From Schaalia sp. ORNL0103 (GTDB lineage Bacteria; Actinomycetota; Actinomycetes; Actinomycetales; Actinomycetaceae), in the NCBI RefSeq assembly GCF_019429565.1, contig NZ_JAHXSA010000001.1:558001-622000 (forward strand): a stretch of 64,000 nt of DNA, in the 5' to 3' direction. The notes beneath the pieces are model-generated. The model was not told the origin of the DNA. It saw nothing but the letters and a program-made list of their open reading frames with translations, and did no database searches. A program made the translations under genes and the position numbers. Position 1 is the first letter of the stretch; each line of letters opens with the position of its first letter. Positions 29,028 through 40,323 of the stretch are shown here, piece by piece.

Positions 29028-30890
29028 TTAAGAGCGCTTCCTTCGCATTGCCGTGGCGCCAATAGTGCCCGTCACGGCAGCGAGCACCAGCATATCGCCG
29101 GTGAGAGCACCGGTCTTGGCGAGCTGCGTTGCAGGCGTAGGAGGAACCGAGGGCGTCACCGTCGTCGGTGTAGGCGTCGGACCGGGCTTGAAGGAAAACC
29201 GCGTCACATCGGGATGCGCCTCGCTGGTCGTGTACTTCAGGGGGTGCTTCATGAGCGGAGCTTCATCCCATCCGGCAGAAGGGCCGGTCATGGGAAGCGT
29301 CCATCCGGCGGAATAAGGGGTGTCTGTAGGGGGACAAGCGGGCGATGGGGGATCAAATACTGTTCCAACAACAGGACGAGGTTCGGCCAGTACGACAGTG
29401 TCGTAGTCGTCCATCGTCGGAGGGCATGCGGGTGAAGGCGTCCCGGGCCTGACGATGACACCGAGTTGTTTCTCAACATCAACCGAAATAACGCCCTGCG
29501 TGAGGTGATCGATCTGGTAATCCGTATCGGCAGTTGCGGATTCGGTGAAGGCAATCTTCTGAATAGTGATCACCGCATCACCGTGAAGCGCACTCATCGC
29601 GTCCTTGAGGGCTGCGATGGTGGTGATCTGATCGGGGTTATCGAAGTCCACGGTAACCGTTGCGGTCTGTCCGTTAACTGCCACGGTTTTCGCTGAGAAG
29701 CCCTGGGGAAGCCCAGTCACCGAGATGGCCGAGGGATCAGAAAACTTCAGCTGCGCAGGAAGAGTGATCTGGGTTGTGAAACCCAAGTGAGCATTCTTCA
29801 GTGCAATATCGTCGAAAGCGTTGGGTGCCTCGTCGTATTTCTCGAGGAGCTTCGCAATGCGTCCACCACGAAGGTCGTTCAAGTGAACGACGTTCTCGAT
29901 GGTCAGGAGAGAATCTTTGCTCTCGGCGTAGATCTTTTCAGTCTGAGTCGGAGTGTTCCCCTCCAGGCCGACCCTAAAATCGGTGTCGATTGTCGGGTCA
30001 TCGCCATTGACCGGAAGGGAGCCAAACACCTTCTTGTACTTGTAAATGCCGGTCAAGCCATCCGCAGACAACTCCTGCGTGGAGAATTCGTAGTCCGGAA
30101 TTCCTGCGGCTTGGAAGAAGTTCGGCCCGGTCTTCGGGGGCTGTAAGTCGTGGCCGTCTTCTTCATCAACCCAGCGCGTTGTCCGCGTTGGTGCGGACGC
30201 GAAGCAGTCGGTGGGCGACTGTGCGAGTGCCAGGGTCTTCGTATCGAAGTTAAAGACCTGAGCGGGAGCGGTCGCTGATGCGAAGAAGTTGAACGTACCT
30301 GTCACGGTAACCTGTTCGCTGGCCAGTTGAGTCGCTTCCGCGGGGTCAGTTGTGCCAACGGCATAGGGGACCTGGACCTTGATCGTGTGCTGATCGGGGT
30401 CGGCTTTCTCTGCATCGTAGATGTCGAGTAGCTGCTGCCAGTTCAGATCCCTGAGCTGGATATTCGCAGTGACCTGTGTGCGCTCAGCGCCCGGCGAGAA
30501 CGAGGTGTAGGCGATCATTGACGAGGTAGATTTCGCGGGAGACGTTCCCAACGTGACTCCCTCAGGGACACTCACGGTCAGTGTGATGTCGGGGTTGTCG
30601 TTGTTGCCCGAGTCATGCGGGGAGAGTCCCTGTGCAGCCGCAGCGCGGATTTCGGCCTCGTGGCCTGCCATAAGCGCAGTGATCGGAATATTCAGTACGA
30701 CGGTACCGTGATAGGTCGTGATGACAGGGTTCGTATTGCACACCGTCGTGCTTGTTGATGAGACGTATTGTGAGAGGGAGAAGGGCTGGGCATCGGCTTG
30801 TGCGCTGCGTGGCGCAAACATTGATACCGCACCTGCAGCGACAAGAGCTAAACCAGCACCCGTAGCTAGAACTCTCCGGCTATTCCTCAT
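29028..30890 (-). CDS. LAKTG-anchored surface protein
   Basis: A 620-residue secreted wall protein of unknown binding role. It has an N-terminal signal peptide (MRNSRRVLATGAG..., cleavage probably after SAQA near residue 32), a long extracellular region, a duplicated P-S-P-A-C-P-P-T segment near residues 493-530, a Pro/Thr spacer, and a sorting signal of LAKTG, a hydrophobic helix and the basic tail RRKRS. The LAxTG variant is typical of class E sortase substrates in actinobacteria. The coding DNA is less GC-rich than its neighbours, consistent with later acquisition or rapid change. It has its own terminator and no linked genes. Confidence 0.88.
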   Translation of the reverse strand: MRNSRRVLATGAGLALVAAGAVSMFAPRSAQADAQPFSLSQYVSSTSTTVCNTNPVITTYHGTVVLNIPITALMAGHEAEIRAAAAQGLSPHDSGNNDNPDITLTVSVPEGVTLGTSPAKSTSSMIAYTSFSPGAERTQVTANIQLRDLNWQQLLDIYDAEKADPDQHTIKVQVPYAVGTTDPAEATQLASEQVTVTGTFNFFASATAPAQVFNFDTKTLALAQSPTDCFASAPTRTTRWVDEEDGHDLQPPKTGPNFFQAAGIPDYEFSTQELSADGLTGIYKYKKVFGSLPVNGDDPTIDTDFRVGLEGNTPTQTEKIYAESKDSLLTIENVVHLNDLRGGRIAKLLEKYDEAPNAFDDIALKNAHLGFTTQITLPAQLKFSDPSAISVTGLPQGFSAKTVAVNGQTATVTVDFDNPDQITTIAALKDAMSALHGDAVITIQKIAFTESATADTDYQIDHLTQGVISVDVEKQLGVIVRPGTPSPACPPTMDDYDTVVLAEPRPVVGTVFDPPSPACPPTDTPYSAGWTLPMTGPSAGWDEAPLMKHPLKYTTSEAHPDVTRFSFKPGPTPTPTTVTPSVPPTPATQLAKTGALTGDMLVLAAVTGTIGATAMRRKRS

Positions 30891-31200
30891 GATGTTCCCC
30901 AGTCGTAGGTGAGCGAATTAAACGGAATGATTCATGATTTTTAAGTATACACATTGTCGAACAGCGCATCGCCTATTGTGAGCTCAGCTTCGGATTGACG
31001 GTTCTATCAGGCGTGGTCGCATCGCGTGCTAGCCCCTGAATGTGCGCGGATCCCTTGGATTGCACGCACCCCCAATCATCCGTGCATGGGTGTCCCGTCC
31101 CATATGCGACATAACCGGTTCGTGTGCGCGTTGGGTGGTTTGCATCGCTGCCAACTGGGCCAAGCTATGGGGACTCGTGAACATGGTGCTGGTGAGTGAG

Positions 31201-31353
31201 ACGAAACTCGCCCGGCTCGGTGGGCTTCGAACAATCTGCGTGACAATATTCGCCCTGCTTGCGAAAAATGGCTGATTTGGGGGTGTTTTGTGTGTGCTGG
31301 GCGAGTTTTGTACCGTTTGCATGATGGTTCCGGTGTGCTGGGCGAGTTTTGTA
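31201..31353. repeat. Three copies of GGGCGAGTTTTGT
   Basis: TGTGCTGGGCGAGTTTTGTA occurs twice in direct orientation (31293-31312 and 31334-31353, 41 bp apart). An inverted copy with one change, ACGAAACTCGCCC, is at 31201-31213. None lies in a gene. Confidence 0.75.
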
Positions 31354-31421
31354 TCGCATGTGGCGTCGATGGCTGGCTAAGTGATGGAAAACAGCGTGAC
31401 AAGTCGCCCGATTGGAGGCTA

Positions 31422-31513
31422 CCGCGAGGCCTGCAGGGCCTGGCCGGGCTTCGAGCCGACGCGCCGAGCGAAGCTCGTAGCGCGGACGGCGAGCGGGCGG
31501 GCAGGCCTCGCGG
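31422..31513. repeat. Large inverted repeat with structured interior
   Basis: CCGCGAGGCCTGC (31422-31434) and GCAGGCCTCGCGG (31501-31513) are perfect 13-bp inverted repeats around 66 bases that contain smaller inverted pairs (GCTTCG near 31448 with CGAAGC). It could fold into a branched RNA or be the remains of a small mobile element. Confidence 0.65.
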
Positions 31514-31514
31514 T

Positions 31515-31588
31515 GGCCGGAGATCTGGCGGGCCGCGGCAGAGGCCGGAGATCTGGCGGGCCGCGGCAGAGGCCGGAGATCTGGCGGG
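31515..31588. repeat. 28-bp tandem repeat, 2.6 copies
   Basis: Two identical 28-bp units beginning GGCCGGAGATCTGGCGGG (31515-31542, 31543-31570) are followed by a partial third unit (31571-31588). There are no spacers, so it is not a CRISPR array. Confidence 0.85.
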
Positions 31589-31632
31589 TTACGGCCAACA
31601 CCGGAAATACAATCGGGGGCACAGATGCGAAA

Positions 31633-31658
31633 AACCGGCGACCCGAAGGTCGCCGGTT
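31633..31658 (-). terminator. Intrinsic terminator of the tRNA-Lys pair
   Basis: An 11-bp stem AACCGGCGACC/GGTCGCCGGTT with a CGAA tetraloop; on the minus strand it is followed by TTTTT-type sequence (the plus strand has GAAAAACC on the left). It lies 6 bp beyond the second tRNA-Lys gene. Confidence 0.85.
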
Positions 31659-31663
31659 GTCTG

Positions 31664-31736
<73 letters not shown>

Positions 31737-31770
31737 GGGATACTTTCACCAGCCGGAGCCGGGAAAGCTG

Positions 31771-31843
<73 letters not shown>

Positions 31844-31988
31844 GGGGGTTTTGCAACCGAGAGATAAATATACAGGCGTGCTCCTCCCTGCGCAAGTCAA
31901 TGAGGGGTGTCGTGGCCTATGTCGCACGCCCGCCGGGCGTGAGTCACCCGGGCACCTACAATGGGGCGAGAAACGAAAGGGGAACGCC

Positions 31989-32657
31989 ATGTCGGACGCG
32001 TCGAGCGCCTACTCCGTGGTCGCAGAGGACATCCTCAAACTCGTGTGGAGCGCCGAGGAGGCCGGCCGCGACGGAGTCAAGCCCAAGGATGTGTCCGATC
32101 ACATGGGCGTCGTCCCTTCGACGGCAACGGAGAACATTCAGCGCCTGGCTCGCCAGGGCCTCGTCACGCACGAGCGTTACGGACGCGTGCGGCTGACCCC
32201 GCAGGGGAGGGCGGTCGCCCTCGGCATGGTGCGCCGCCACCGCCTGCTGGAGACGTATCTGCACGAGGCTCTCGGATTCTCGTGGGACGAGGTGCACGAG
32301 GAGGCCGAGATTCTCGAACATGCGGTCTCCGATCGGCTTCTCGACCGCCTCGACCGAGTCCTCGGCTACCCGAGCCGTGACCCGCACGGTGATCCGATCC
32401 CGCGAGCCGACGGCTCCAGCGACGATGTCTCGGGTAGTCCCCTCGACGCGCTTGATGTGACCGGCGGGGGAATCGTCGTCCGGCTGCCCGACCGCGACCC
32501 CGAAGCGTTGCGCGCGTGGGAGGAAGCTGGCCTCGTGCCCGGCGCTCATATCACCGTCATCGCGTCCGACGCCGGGGGAGTGACCGTCCTGCTCGAGGAT
32601 GGGCAGATGCTCCTGCTTGACCCCGCCCAGGCCTCGGGCATCGTCGTTCGGGACTGA
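31989..32657 (+). CDS. DtxR/MntR-family metal-dependent repressor
   Basis: A 222-residue metalloregulator: an N-terminal winged helix (VVPSTATENIQRLARQGLV), a metal-binding dimerisation domain and a C-terminal FeoA/SH3-like domain (about residues 150-222). Metal ligand positions can be read against DtxR: His84, Glu88, His103, Glu110 and His111 are conserved, Asp14 stands where DtxR has Met10, and Glu107 stands where DtxR has Cys102. Asp and Glu at these two places are characteristic of manganese-responsive MntR proteins, so it may sense Mn(II) more than Fe(II). The ATG at 31989 is chosen over the longer frame because GGGGAACG precedes it and the family starts there. Confidence 0.88.
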   Translation: MSDASSAYSVVAEDILKLVWSAEEAGRDGVKPKDVSDHMGVVPSTATENIQRLARQGLVTHERYGRVRLTPQGRAVALGMVRRHRLLETYLHEALGFSWDEVHEEAEILEHAVSDRLLDRLDRVLGYPSRDPHGDPIPRADGSSDDVSGSPLDALDVTGGGIVVRLPDRDPEALRAWEEAGLVPGAHITVIASDAGGVTVLLEDGQMLLLDPAQASGIVVRD

Positions 32658-32780
32658 GCCACACCGGTGCGCCCCGCTTCCCATTGACGAGGCCCGGAAA
32701 CGATCCAGCCCACCTGACCGAGTCGGCCGGGCGGGCTGGGAGCGCCCGTCGGTGGGCGCACAGGAGCGGGAGCGAAGTCC

Positions 32781-33227
32781 TCAGGCGAGGGACGCGGATC
32801 CCATTGACGGGGGCACGTGGCGGCCGTGTCCGGCGGACAGGAGCGCCTCGCGCAGGGCGGTGATCGCGTTATCGAGTTCCTCGTCGCTGGCGGGGGCCGC
32901 CTTCGACAGGAGGATGTCGGTCTCGTCGCGCAGGGGGATGACGTGCAGGTGGGTGTGGGGCACCTCGAATCCTGCGATCGCCAGGCCGGCGCGCGGCACG
33001 CCGAATGCGGCCTTCTGTGCCAGTCCGATCGTGCGGGCCACAGTCATGAGGTGGGCGGCGACGTCCGAGGGGGCGTCCGTCCATGCCTCGTATGCGGTGC
33101 GCGGAACCACCAGGACGTGGCCCGGCGAGGTGGGCTCGATCGTTGCGAAGGCGACGCACAGGTCGTCGGCCCACACGAAGCGGCCGGGCCAGATACCCGT
33201 AATGATGTTGTCGAAGATAGTGCTCAT
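32781..33227 (-). CDS. HIT-family nucleotide hydrolase
   Basis: A 148-residue histidine-triad protein; such enzymes hydrolyse nucleoside phosphoramidates or dinucleoside polyphosphates. The triad is HTHLHVIPL near residue 91 (H-x-H-x-H), preceded by PTSPGHVLVVPR near residue 32. The exact substrate cannot be told. It is read leftward between the MntR-like gene and leuS, which it faces divergently. Confidence 0.9.
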   Translation of the reverse strand: MSTIFDNIITGIWPGRFVWADDLCVAFATIEPTSPGHVLVVPRTAYEAWTDAPSDVAAHLMTVARTIGLAQKAAFGVPRAGLAIAGFEVPHTHLHVIPLRDETDILLSKAAPASDEELDNAITALREALLSAGHGRHVPPSMGSASLA

Positions 33228-33351
33228 GCGACTATTGTCACCTATTCGCGCTCACTTCGGTAGGTGGGCGCGTCCGGCGGGGTGGGCGGGCGTGAACTAC
33301 CCTGGTGGGGAGTATTGTTACGCGACCCATCGTTAAGCGAGGAACGCACAG

Positions 33352-36282
<2,931 letters not shown>

Positions 36283-36288
36283 GGTCAC

Positions 36289-37326
36289 ATGCCTGAAGGC
36301 GATGCAGTCCGTCGCCTAGCCGGTACCCTCGACGAGCTTTTCGTCGGGGGTATCGTCTCGGCCTCGTCCCCGCAGGGGCGCTTCGCGTCCTCTGCCGCCC
36401 TCCTGGATGGGTGGGTCATGCAGCGGGTGCGCGTGCACGGCAAACACATGTTCATCGGTTTCGTCCCGCCCATCGACGGTGAGACGTACGAGGCCGGGGT
36501 GGTCCTCCTGGAGGGCGCAGCGGCCGGCAGCGGGGAGCCGATCCTCGGCGAGGATGCTCCCTGGCCGGACCGGTGGGTGCATATCCACCTGGGCCTGTAC
36601 GGCTGGTGGCGCTTCAACGGCGACGAGACCGTCGTCGACGAGGGGCACGGCGTCGCTCACCGCATCCCCAACATCCCGAAGGGGGAGTGGAACGGCCACT
36701 CCGAGACCCGCTGGGGCGAGGGCTTTGGAGAGGCCAAGGCGGGGGAATGGGAGCCGCCGGAGCCGGTCGGTGCCGTGCGCCTGCGCCTGTTCAACGACCA
36801 TGCCGTTGCCGACCTGGTGGGTCCCAACCGCTGTGACCTCATCACGGATGAGGAGCGCATCAAGGCCGAGTCGAAGCTGGGGCCGGATCCCCTGGACGCC
36901 GGGGCTCGCTCCGATGCCGAGGCCATGGAGCGTTTCGCCCAGGTCGCTCACTCCAAGAAGCGCGCGATCGGCGAGATCGTCATGGATCAGTCGATTATCG
37001 CGGGCGTGGGCAACATCTACCGTGCCGACGCCCTGTTCCTCGCAGGCATCTCGCCGCACCGTAAGGGCGCCAATATCTCCATCAAGCGCCTGCGTGAGCT
37101 GTGGGTCCTCATCTGCGACCTTATGAACCGCGGCCTGGCCGCAGGTCGCCTGGACACGATGGACCCGGAGGAAGCCCCCAACCCGCCGATCGAGGGTGAC
37201 GAGGAGGCCTCGCGCTGGTACGTGTACCACCGCACGGACCGCCCGTGCCTACGCTGCGGGACGCCGATCCGCGAGGCACTCATGCAGAACCGACGCCTGT
37301 TCTGGTGTCCGTCCTGCCAGCGCTGA
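36289..37326 (+). CDS. Fpg/Nei-family DNA glycosylase
   Basis: A 345-residue base-excision repair enzyme of the endonuclease VIII group. It begins M-P-E-G-D, so Pro is the catalytic N-terminal residue after Met removal and Glu3 is the acid. GEIVMDQSIIAGVGNIYRADALFLAGI is the helix-two-turn-helix, and the C-terminal zinc finger has C-L-R-C and C-P-S-C near residues 320-343. The length exceeds the usual 260-290 residues because of insertions in the N-terminal domain (about residues 70-155). Likely co-transcribed with leuS. Confidence 0.9.
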   Translation: MPEGDAVRRLAGTLDELFVGGIVSASSPQGRFASSAALLDGWVMQRVRVHGKHMFIGFVPPIDGETYEAGVVLLEGAAAGSGEPILGEDAPWPDRWVHIHLGLYGWWRFNGDETVVDEGHGVAHRIPNIPKGEWNGHSETRWGEGFGEAKAGEWEPPEPVGAVRLRLFNDHAVADLVGPNRCDLITDEERIKAESKLGPDPLDAGARSDAEAMERFAQVAHSKKRAIGEIVMDQSIIAGVGNIYRADALFLAGISPHRKGANISIKRLRELWVLICDLMNRGLAAGRLDTMDPEEAPNPPIEGDEEASRWYVYHRTDRPCLRCGTPIREALMQNRRLFWCPSCQR

Positions 37327-37344
37327 GCGCGCGAAGAATCGTCA

Positions 37345-37384
37345 GGGGAGTGCGGGCCGCAAGGCTCGCACTCCTCGCCCTTTG
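37345..37384. terminator. Bidirectional terminator nei-like/GNAT
   Basis: GGAGTGCGGGCC (37347-37358) pairs with GGCTCGCACTCC (37363-37374) around a GCAA tetraloop, with one G-U pair. It is followed by CGCCCTTTGT on the plus strand and lies between convergent genes. Confidence 0.8.
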
Positions 37385-37876
37385 TCAGGCGATCTCTTCG
37401 AATCCGAGGACCGAGTAGAGTTCGCGGGCCCCGCCGTGGCGCGTATCCAGGCGCAGAGCGAGGGAGTCGAATCCCCACTGCGAGCAGCGCGCGGCGACCT
37501 CGGAGACGAGGGCCGTCGCGATGCCGCGCCTGCGGTAGTCGGGGGCGACGATCAGGTCCACCACGAAGGGGCCGTCCGGCGCGTCATCCCACGGTGATTC
37601 GCGGACGACGAGGATCGCCCCGACGAGTGTGCCCCCGTCCCACGCGCCGATGAACGAGTCTTCCGTGGTCGCCCCGAAAGCGCCCTCAAACGTCAGGCGT
37701 AGTTCTTCGGAGGTTTCCAAGAGCGCCTCAGGCGTGACGTCGTCGTCGTACGCCTCGAGGGTGAGCACCGCGAGCGCGGGGATGTCGAATGTTGTGAGCG
37801 TGGCGATCTCAATACCCTGAGGCCGATTCGCCGCTGACAACGCGTCCAGGGGGGCATGTAGAGTTCGAGCTTCCAT
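37385..37876 (-). CDS. GNAT-family N-acetyltransferase
   Basis: A 163-residue acetyltransferase-like protein. The acetyl-CoA-binding motif is VVDLIVAPDYRRRGIATALVSEVA near residue 106, followed by LALRLDTRHGGARELYSVLGFEEI. The substrate is unknown. The start ATG at 37876 is preferred over an upstream GTG-type extension because a promoter -10 box ends 6 bases before it, so the transcript is probably leaderless. Confidence 0.82.
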   Translation of the reverse strand: MEARTLHAPLDALSAANRPQGIEIATLTTFDIPALAVLTLEAYDDDVTPEALLETSEELRLTFEGAFGATTEDSFIGAWDGGTLVGAILVVRESPWDDAPDGPFVVDLIVAPDYRRRGIATALVSEVAARCSQWGFDSLALRLDTRHGGARELYSVLGFEEIA

Positions 37877-37882
37877 AAACCA

Positions 37883-37911
37883 ACTATAGGTGAGGATTCT
37901 CACTTTGTCAC
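37883..37911 (-). promoter_or_regulatory. Leaderless promoter with inverted repeat in the spacer
   Basis: On the minus strand GTGACA (plus 37906-37911) and TATAGT (plus 37883-37888) are 17 bp apart, and the GNAT ATG lies 6 bases after the -10 box, where the transcript should start. The spacer holds GTGAG-AATC-CTCAC, a perfect 5-bp inverted repeat around four bases, a possible operator. Confidence 0.6.
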
Positions 37912-37960
37912 GGGTCTTGAACGGATTCTCACAGACCGCATCTGACGAGGGCGAATGCCC

Positions 37961-38605
37961 TCAGATGTAGAGGGCCGGCTCCTCGAAGAAGTAGTTGGGA
38001 TCGACGATGAGATCGCGGTCGCGCGTGTCCTTTTCGGGCTTGGGAAGCAGGCGCGCAGGCACACCGATTGCGACGTTGCCGCAGGGCACGTCCTTGACGA
38101 CGACGGCGTTTGCGCCGATCTTGACACCCGTGCCCACGGTGATGGGTCCCAGGACTTTCGCGCCCGCGCCAATCATGACGTGATCGCCGACGGTGGGGTG
38201 GCGCTTGCCCGGTGTCATGGCGACGCCGCCGAGGGTGACGCCGTGGAAGATGACGACATCGTTGCCGACCTCGGCGGTCTGGCCGATGACGACGCCCGTC
38301 GCATGATCGATGAAGACGCGGCGCCCGATGGTGGCCTCGGGATGAATGTCCACGCCGGTGACGGCTCGGGCCACGGACGATAGCACCCGCGCGGGGGTGT
38401 GGGCGCCGTGAGTCCACAGAGCGTGGGAGACGCGGTGCGTCCACAGGGCGTGCACGCCCGGGTAGGTCAGTGCGATCTCCAGGGCGGAGGTGGCCGCGGG
38501 GTCGCGGCGCTGCGCCGTCACGAGGTCCTCGCGGAAGAGCCCGAGCGCCCGGGTGGGCAGGGTGCGCGACAGGGTCTTCGACAGGGCGCGTACGGTGAGC
38601 TTCAC
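37961..38605 (-). CDS. cysE: Serine O-acetyltransferase
   Basis: Makes O-acetylserine from serine and acetyl-CoA, the acceptor for cysteine synthesis. The 214-residue protein has left-handed beta-helix hexapeptide repeats (IGRRVFIDHATGVVIGQTAEVGNDVVIFHGVTLGG), which is the short EpsC-like form. The start is a GTG at 38605, since AGGAGG lies about 8 bases upstream; the longer open frame is not supported. cysK lies directly upstream on the same strand, so the two enzymes of cysteine synthesis form one unit. Confidence 0.93.
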   Translation of the reverse strand: MKLTVRALSKTLSRTLPTRALGLFREDLVTAQRRDPAATSALEIALTYPGVHALWTHRVSHALWTHGAHTPARVLSSVARAVTGVDIHPEATIGRRVFIDHATGVVIGQTAEVGNDVVIFHGVTLGGVAMTPGKRHPTVGDHVMIGAGAKVLGPITVGTGVKIGANAVVVKDVPCGNVAIGVPARLLPKPEKDTRDRDLIVDPNYFFEEPALYI

Positions 38606-38643
38606 GAGTTCCTCCTGGATGGTTGACTGAGACGGAAACGCAC

Positions 38644-38676
38644 AGGTGGCCCCGGATATTCCATCCGGGGCCACCT
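38644..38676 (-). terminator. Hairpin between cysK and cysE
   Basis: A 14-bp perfect stem AGGTGGCCCCGGAT/ATCCGGGGCCACCT with a 5-base loop in the 92-bp gap. No strong U tract follows on the minus strand, so it may attenuate cysE or protect the cysK message rather than stop transcription fully. Confidence 0.65.
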
Positions 38677-38697
38677 TAGCGCGTCAAGCTGGAAAGA

Positions 38698-39630
38698 TCA
38701 GTCTTCGAGGCCCGCGAACAGGGCAGTCGAGAGGTAACGCTCACCCGTGTCGGGCAGGAGCGTGACGATCTTCTTGCCGGCCAGCTCGGGGCGGGCGGCG
38801 ACGGCGGCCGTACCCGCCAGGGCAGCACCCGAGGAGATGCCCACGAGCAGGCCCTCTTCGGCGGCCGCGCGGCGAGCGAACTCGAGTGCCTGAGCGGTCT
38901 CGACGGAGATGACCTCGTCCACGATGCCCGCGTCGAAGGTCTCGGGCACGAAGTTGGGCATCAGGCCCTGGATGCCGTGCGGGCCGGGGGTGCCGCCGGT
39001 CAGCAGGGGAGACTCGGCGGGCTGAACGGCGATGATGCGCACGTTCGGGTTCTTCTCCTTGAGAACCTTCGCGACGCCCGAGATGGTGCCACCCGTGCCA
39101 ACGCCGGCGACGAAGACGTCAACCTGGCCGTCGGTGTCGGCCCAGATCTCCTCACCGGTGTGCGCCACGTGGGCGGCCGGGTTGGCGGGGTTGGTGAACT
39201 GGGAGGCGATGATGGCGCCGGGACGCTCGGAGGCGATGCGCTCGGCCTCGGCGACAGCGGCGGAGACGCCGCCCTTCGGGTCGGTGAGGACCAGCTCGGC
39301 GCCGAATGCGCGCACGATCGCGCGGCGCTCGACGGACATCGAGGCGGGCATGACGATGACGACCTTGTAGCCGCGTGCCGCGCCCACCATCGACAGGGCG
39401 ATGCCCGTGTTACCGGAGGTGGCCTCGACGATCGTGCCGCCGGGGGCCAGGGCGCCCGAGGCCTCGGCCGCGTCGATGATCGAACGGGCGATGCGGTCCT
39501 TCACGGAGGAGGCGGGGTTGAATGCCTCGACCTTGGCGACCACGTCGACGCCGTCGCCGGCAACGTGGTTAATTCGGACGAGGGGGGTGCCGCCGATCAG
39601 ATCGGCGACGGTGGAGGCGATGCGAGCCAT
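38698..39630 (-). CDS. cysK: Cysteine synthase (O-acetylserine sulfhydrylase)
   Basis: PLP enzyme joining sulfide to O-acetylserine. The PLP lysine is in NPASSVKDRIARS near residue 42, the substrate loop is TSGNTGIAL near residue 69 and the phosphate-binding GVGTGGTISGV lies near residue 178. There are 310 residues. It stands 36 bp after a YigZ-type gene and is followed by cysE. Confidence 0.96.
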   Translation of the reverse strand: MARIASTVADLIGGTPLVRINHVAGDGVDVVAKVEAFNPASSVKDRIARSIIDAAEASGALAPGGTIVEATSGNTGIALSMVGAARGYKVVIVMPASMSVERRAIVRAFGAELVLTDPKGGVSAAVAEAERIASERPGAIIASQFTNPANPAAHVAHTGEEIWADTDGQVDVFVAGVGTGGTISGVAKVLKEKNPNVRIIAVQPAESPLLTGGTPGPHGIQGLMPNFVPETFDAGIVDEVISVETAQALEFARRAAAEEGLLVGISSGAALAGTAAVAARPELAGKKIVTLLPDTGERYLSTALFAGLED

Positions 39631-39666
39631 GAGGGGTCCTTCCTAAGCAGGTGTACCCCTGAATTG

Positions 39667-40323
39667 TCATCCCGCGCTCGGAGCCTCGTCTAGTTCAATT
39701 CGCCGTGTTTCCACGTAGCGAAACTTTGCAACACCGGACGAGGCCTGGGCCAGGCACGCGTCAATAGAGTCTCGGTCGCTCGGATCGATGGCAATGCGCA
39801 GCGTGACATCCGCGCCCCAGATGGTGTCGATGACAGCGGCTCCTCGTGCGCGCAGCTCGGCTTCGATGCGACCCGCGTCCCCGGGATTCAGCTGAGTTTC
39901 GAGGACGTCGCGTCCGACGAGGTATGCGATGGGGGCGCGGGCGACGGCCTCGGACACGGAGGTGGAGTAGGCGCGCACGAGGCCGCCCCCGCCCAAGAGG
40001 ATTCCACCGAAGTAGCGGGTGACGACCGCCGTGGCGTTCCACGTGTCGGAGGCGCGGAGGGCCTCCAGCATCGGGGTCCCGGCCGTGCCCGAGGGCTCGC
40101 CGTCGTCCGACGAATGCTGCAAAGGTGCGGCGTCTGGCGGGTCGATCAGGTATGCGGAGCAGTTATGGCGGGCCTGCGGGTGCTCGGCTTTGACCGCGTC
40201 GATGAGCTCGCGAGCCTCCTCGGGGGTGTCCGTCCGGGCGAGCGTCGTGATAAAACGGGAACGCTTGATCTCAATCTCGTGGGTGAGGAGCGTACCGGAG
40301 GCGAGCGTGCGAAGAGCGGACAT
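39667..40323 (-). CDS. YigZ/IMPACT family protein
   Basis: A 218-residue protein of the conserved YigZ/IMPACT family, linked to translation control in eukaryotes and of unclear role in bacteria. The signature is HNCSAYLIDPPDAAPLQHSSDDGEPSGTAGTPML with AVVTRYFGGILLGGGGLVRAY. The C-terminal ferredoxin-like domain follows (about residues 140-205). Stands alone on the minus strand before cysK. Confidence 0.9.
   Translation of the reverse strand: MSALRTLASGTLLTHEIEIKRSRFITTLARTDTPEEARELIDAVKAEHPQARHNCSAYLIDPPDAAPLQHSSDDGEPSGTAGTPMLEALRASDTWNATAVVTRYFGGILLGGGGLVRAYSTSVSEAVARAPIAYLVGRDVLETQLNPGDAGRIEAELRARGAAVIDTIWGADVTLRIAIDPSDRDSIDACLAQASSGVAKFRYVETRRIELDEAPSAG

Larger units (their letters stand above)
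30891..31663. other. Long intergenic region with repeats and no convincing gene
   Basis: Between the surface-protein gene and the tRNA-Lys pair there is no open frame with credible coding features. The first 300 bp show only a TATACT -10-like box for the minus-strand surface-protein gene (plus coordinates 30944-30949). The right half carries the GGGCGAGTTTTGT copies, a large inverted repeat and a 28-bp tandem repeat, listed separately. Confidence 0.7.

Noticed and set aside
31515-31588. Possible CRISPR array
   Set aside because: The 28-bp units are directly adjacent with no unique spacers, and no cas genes are present.
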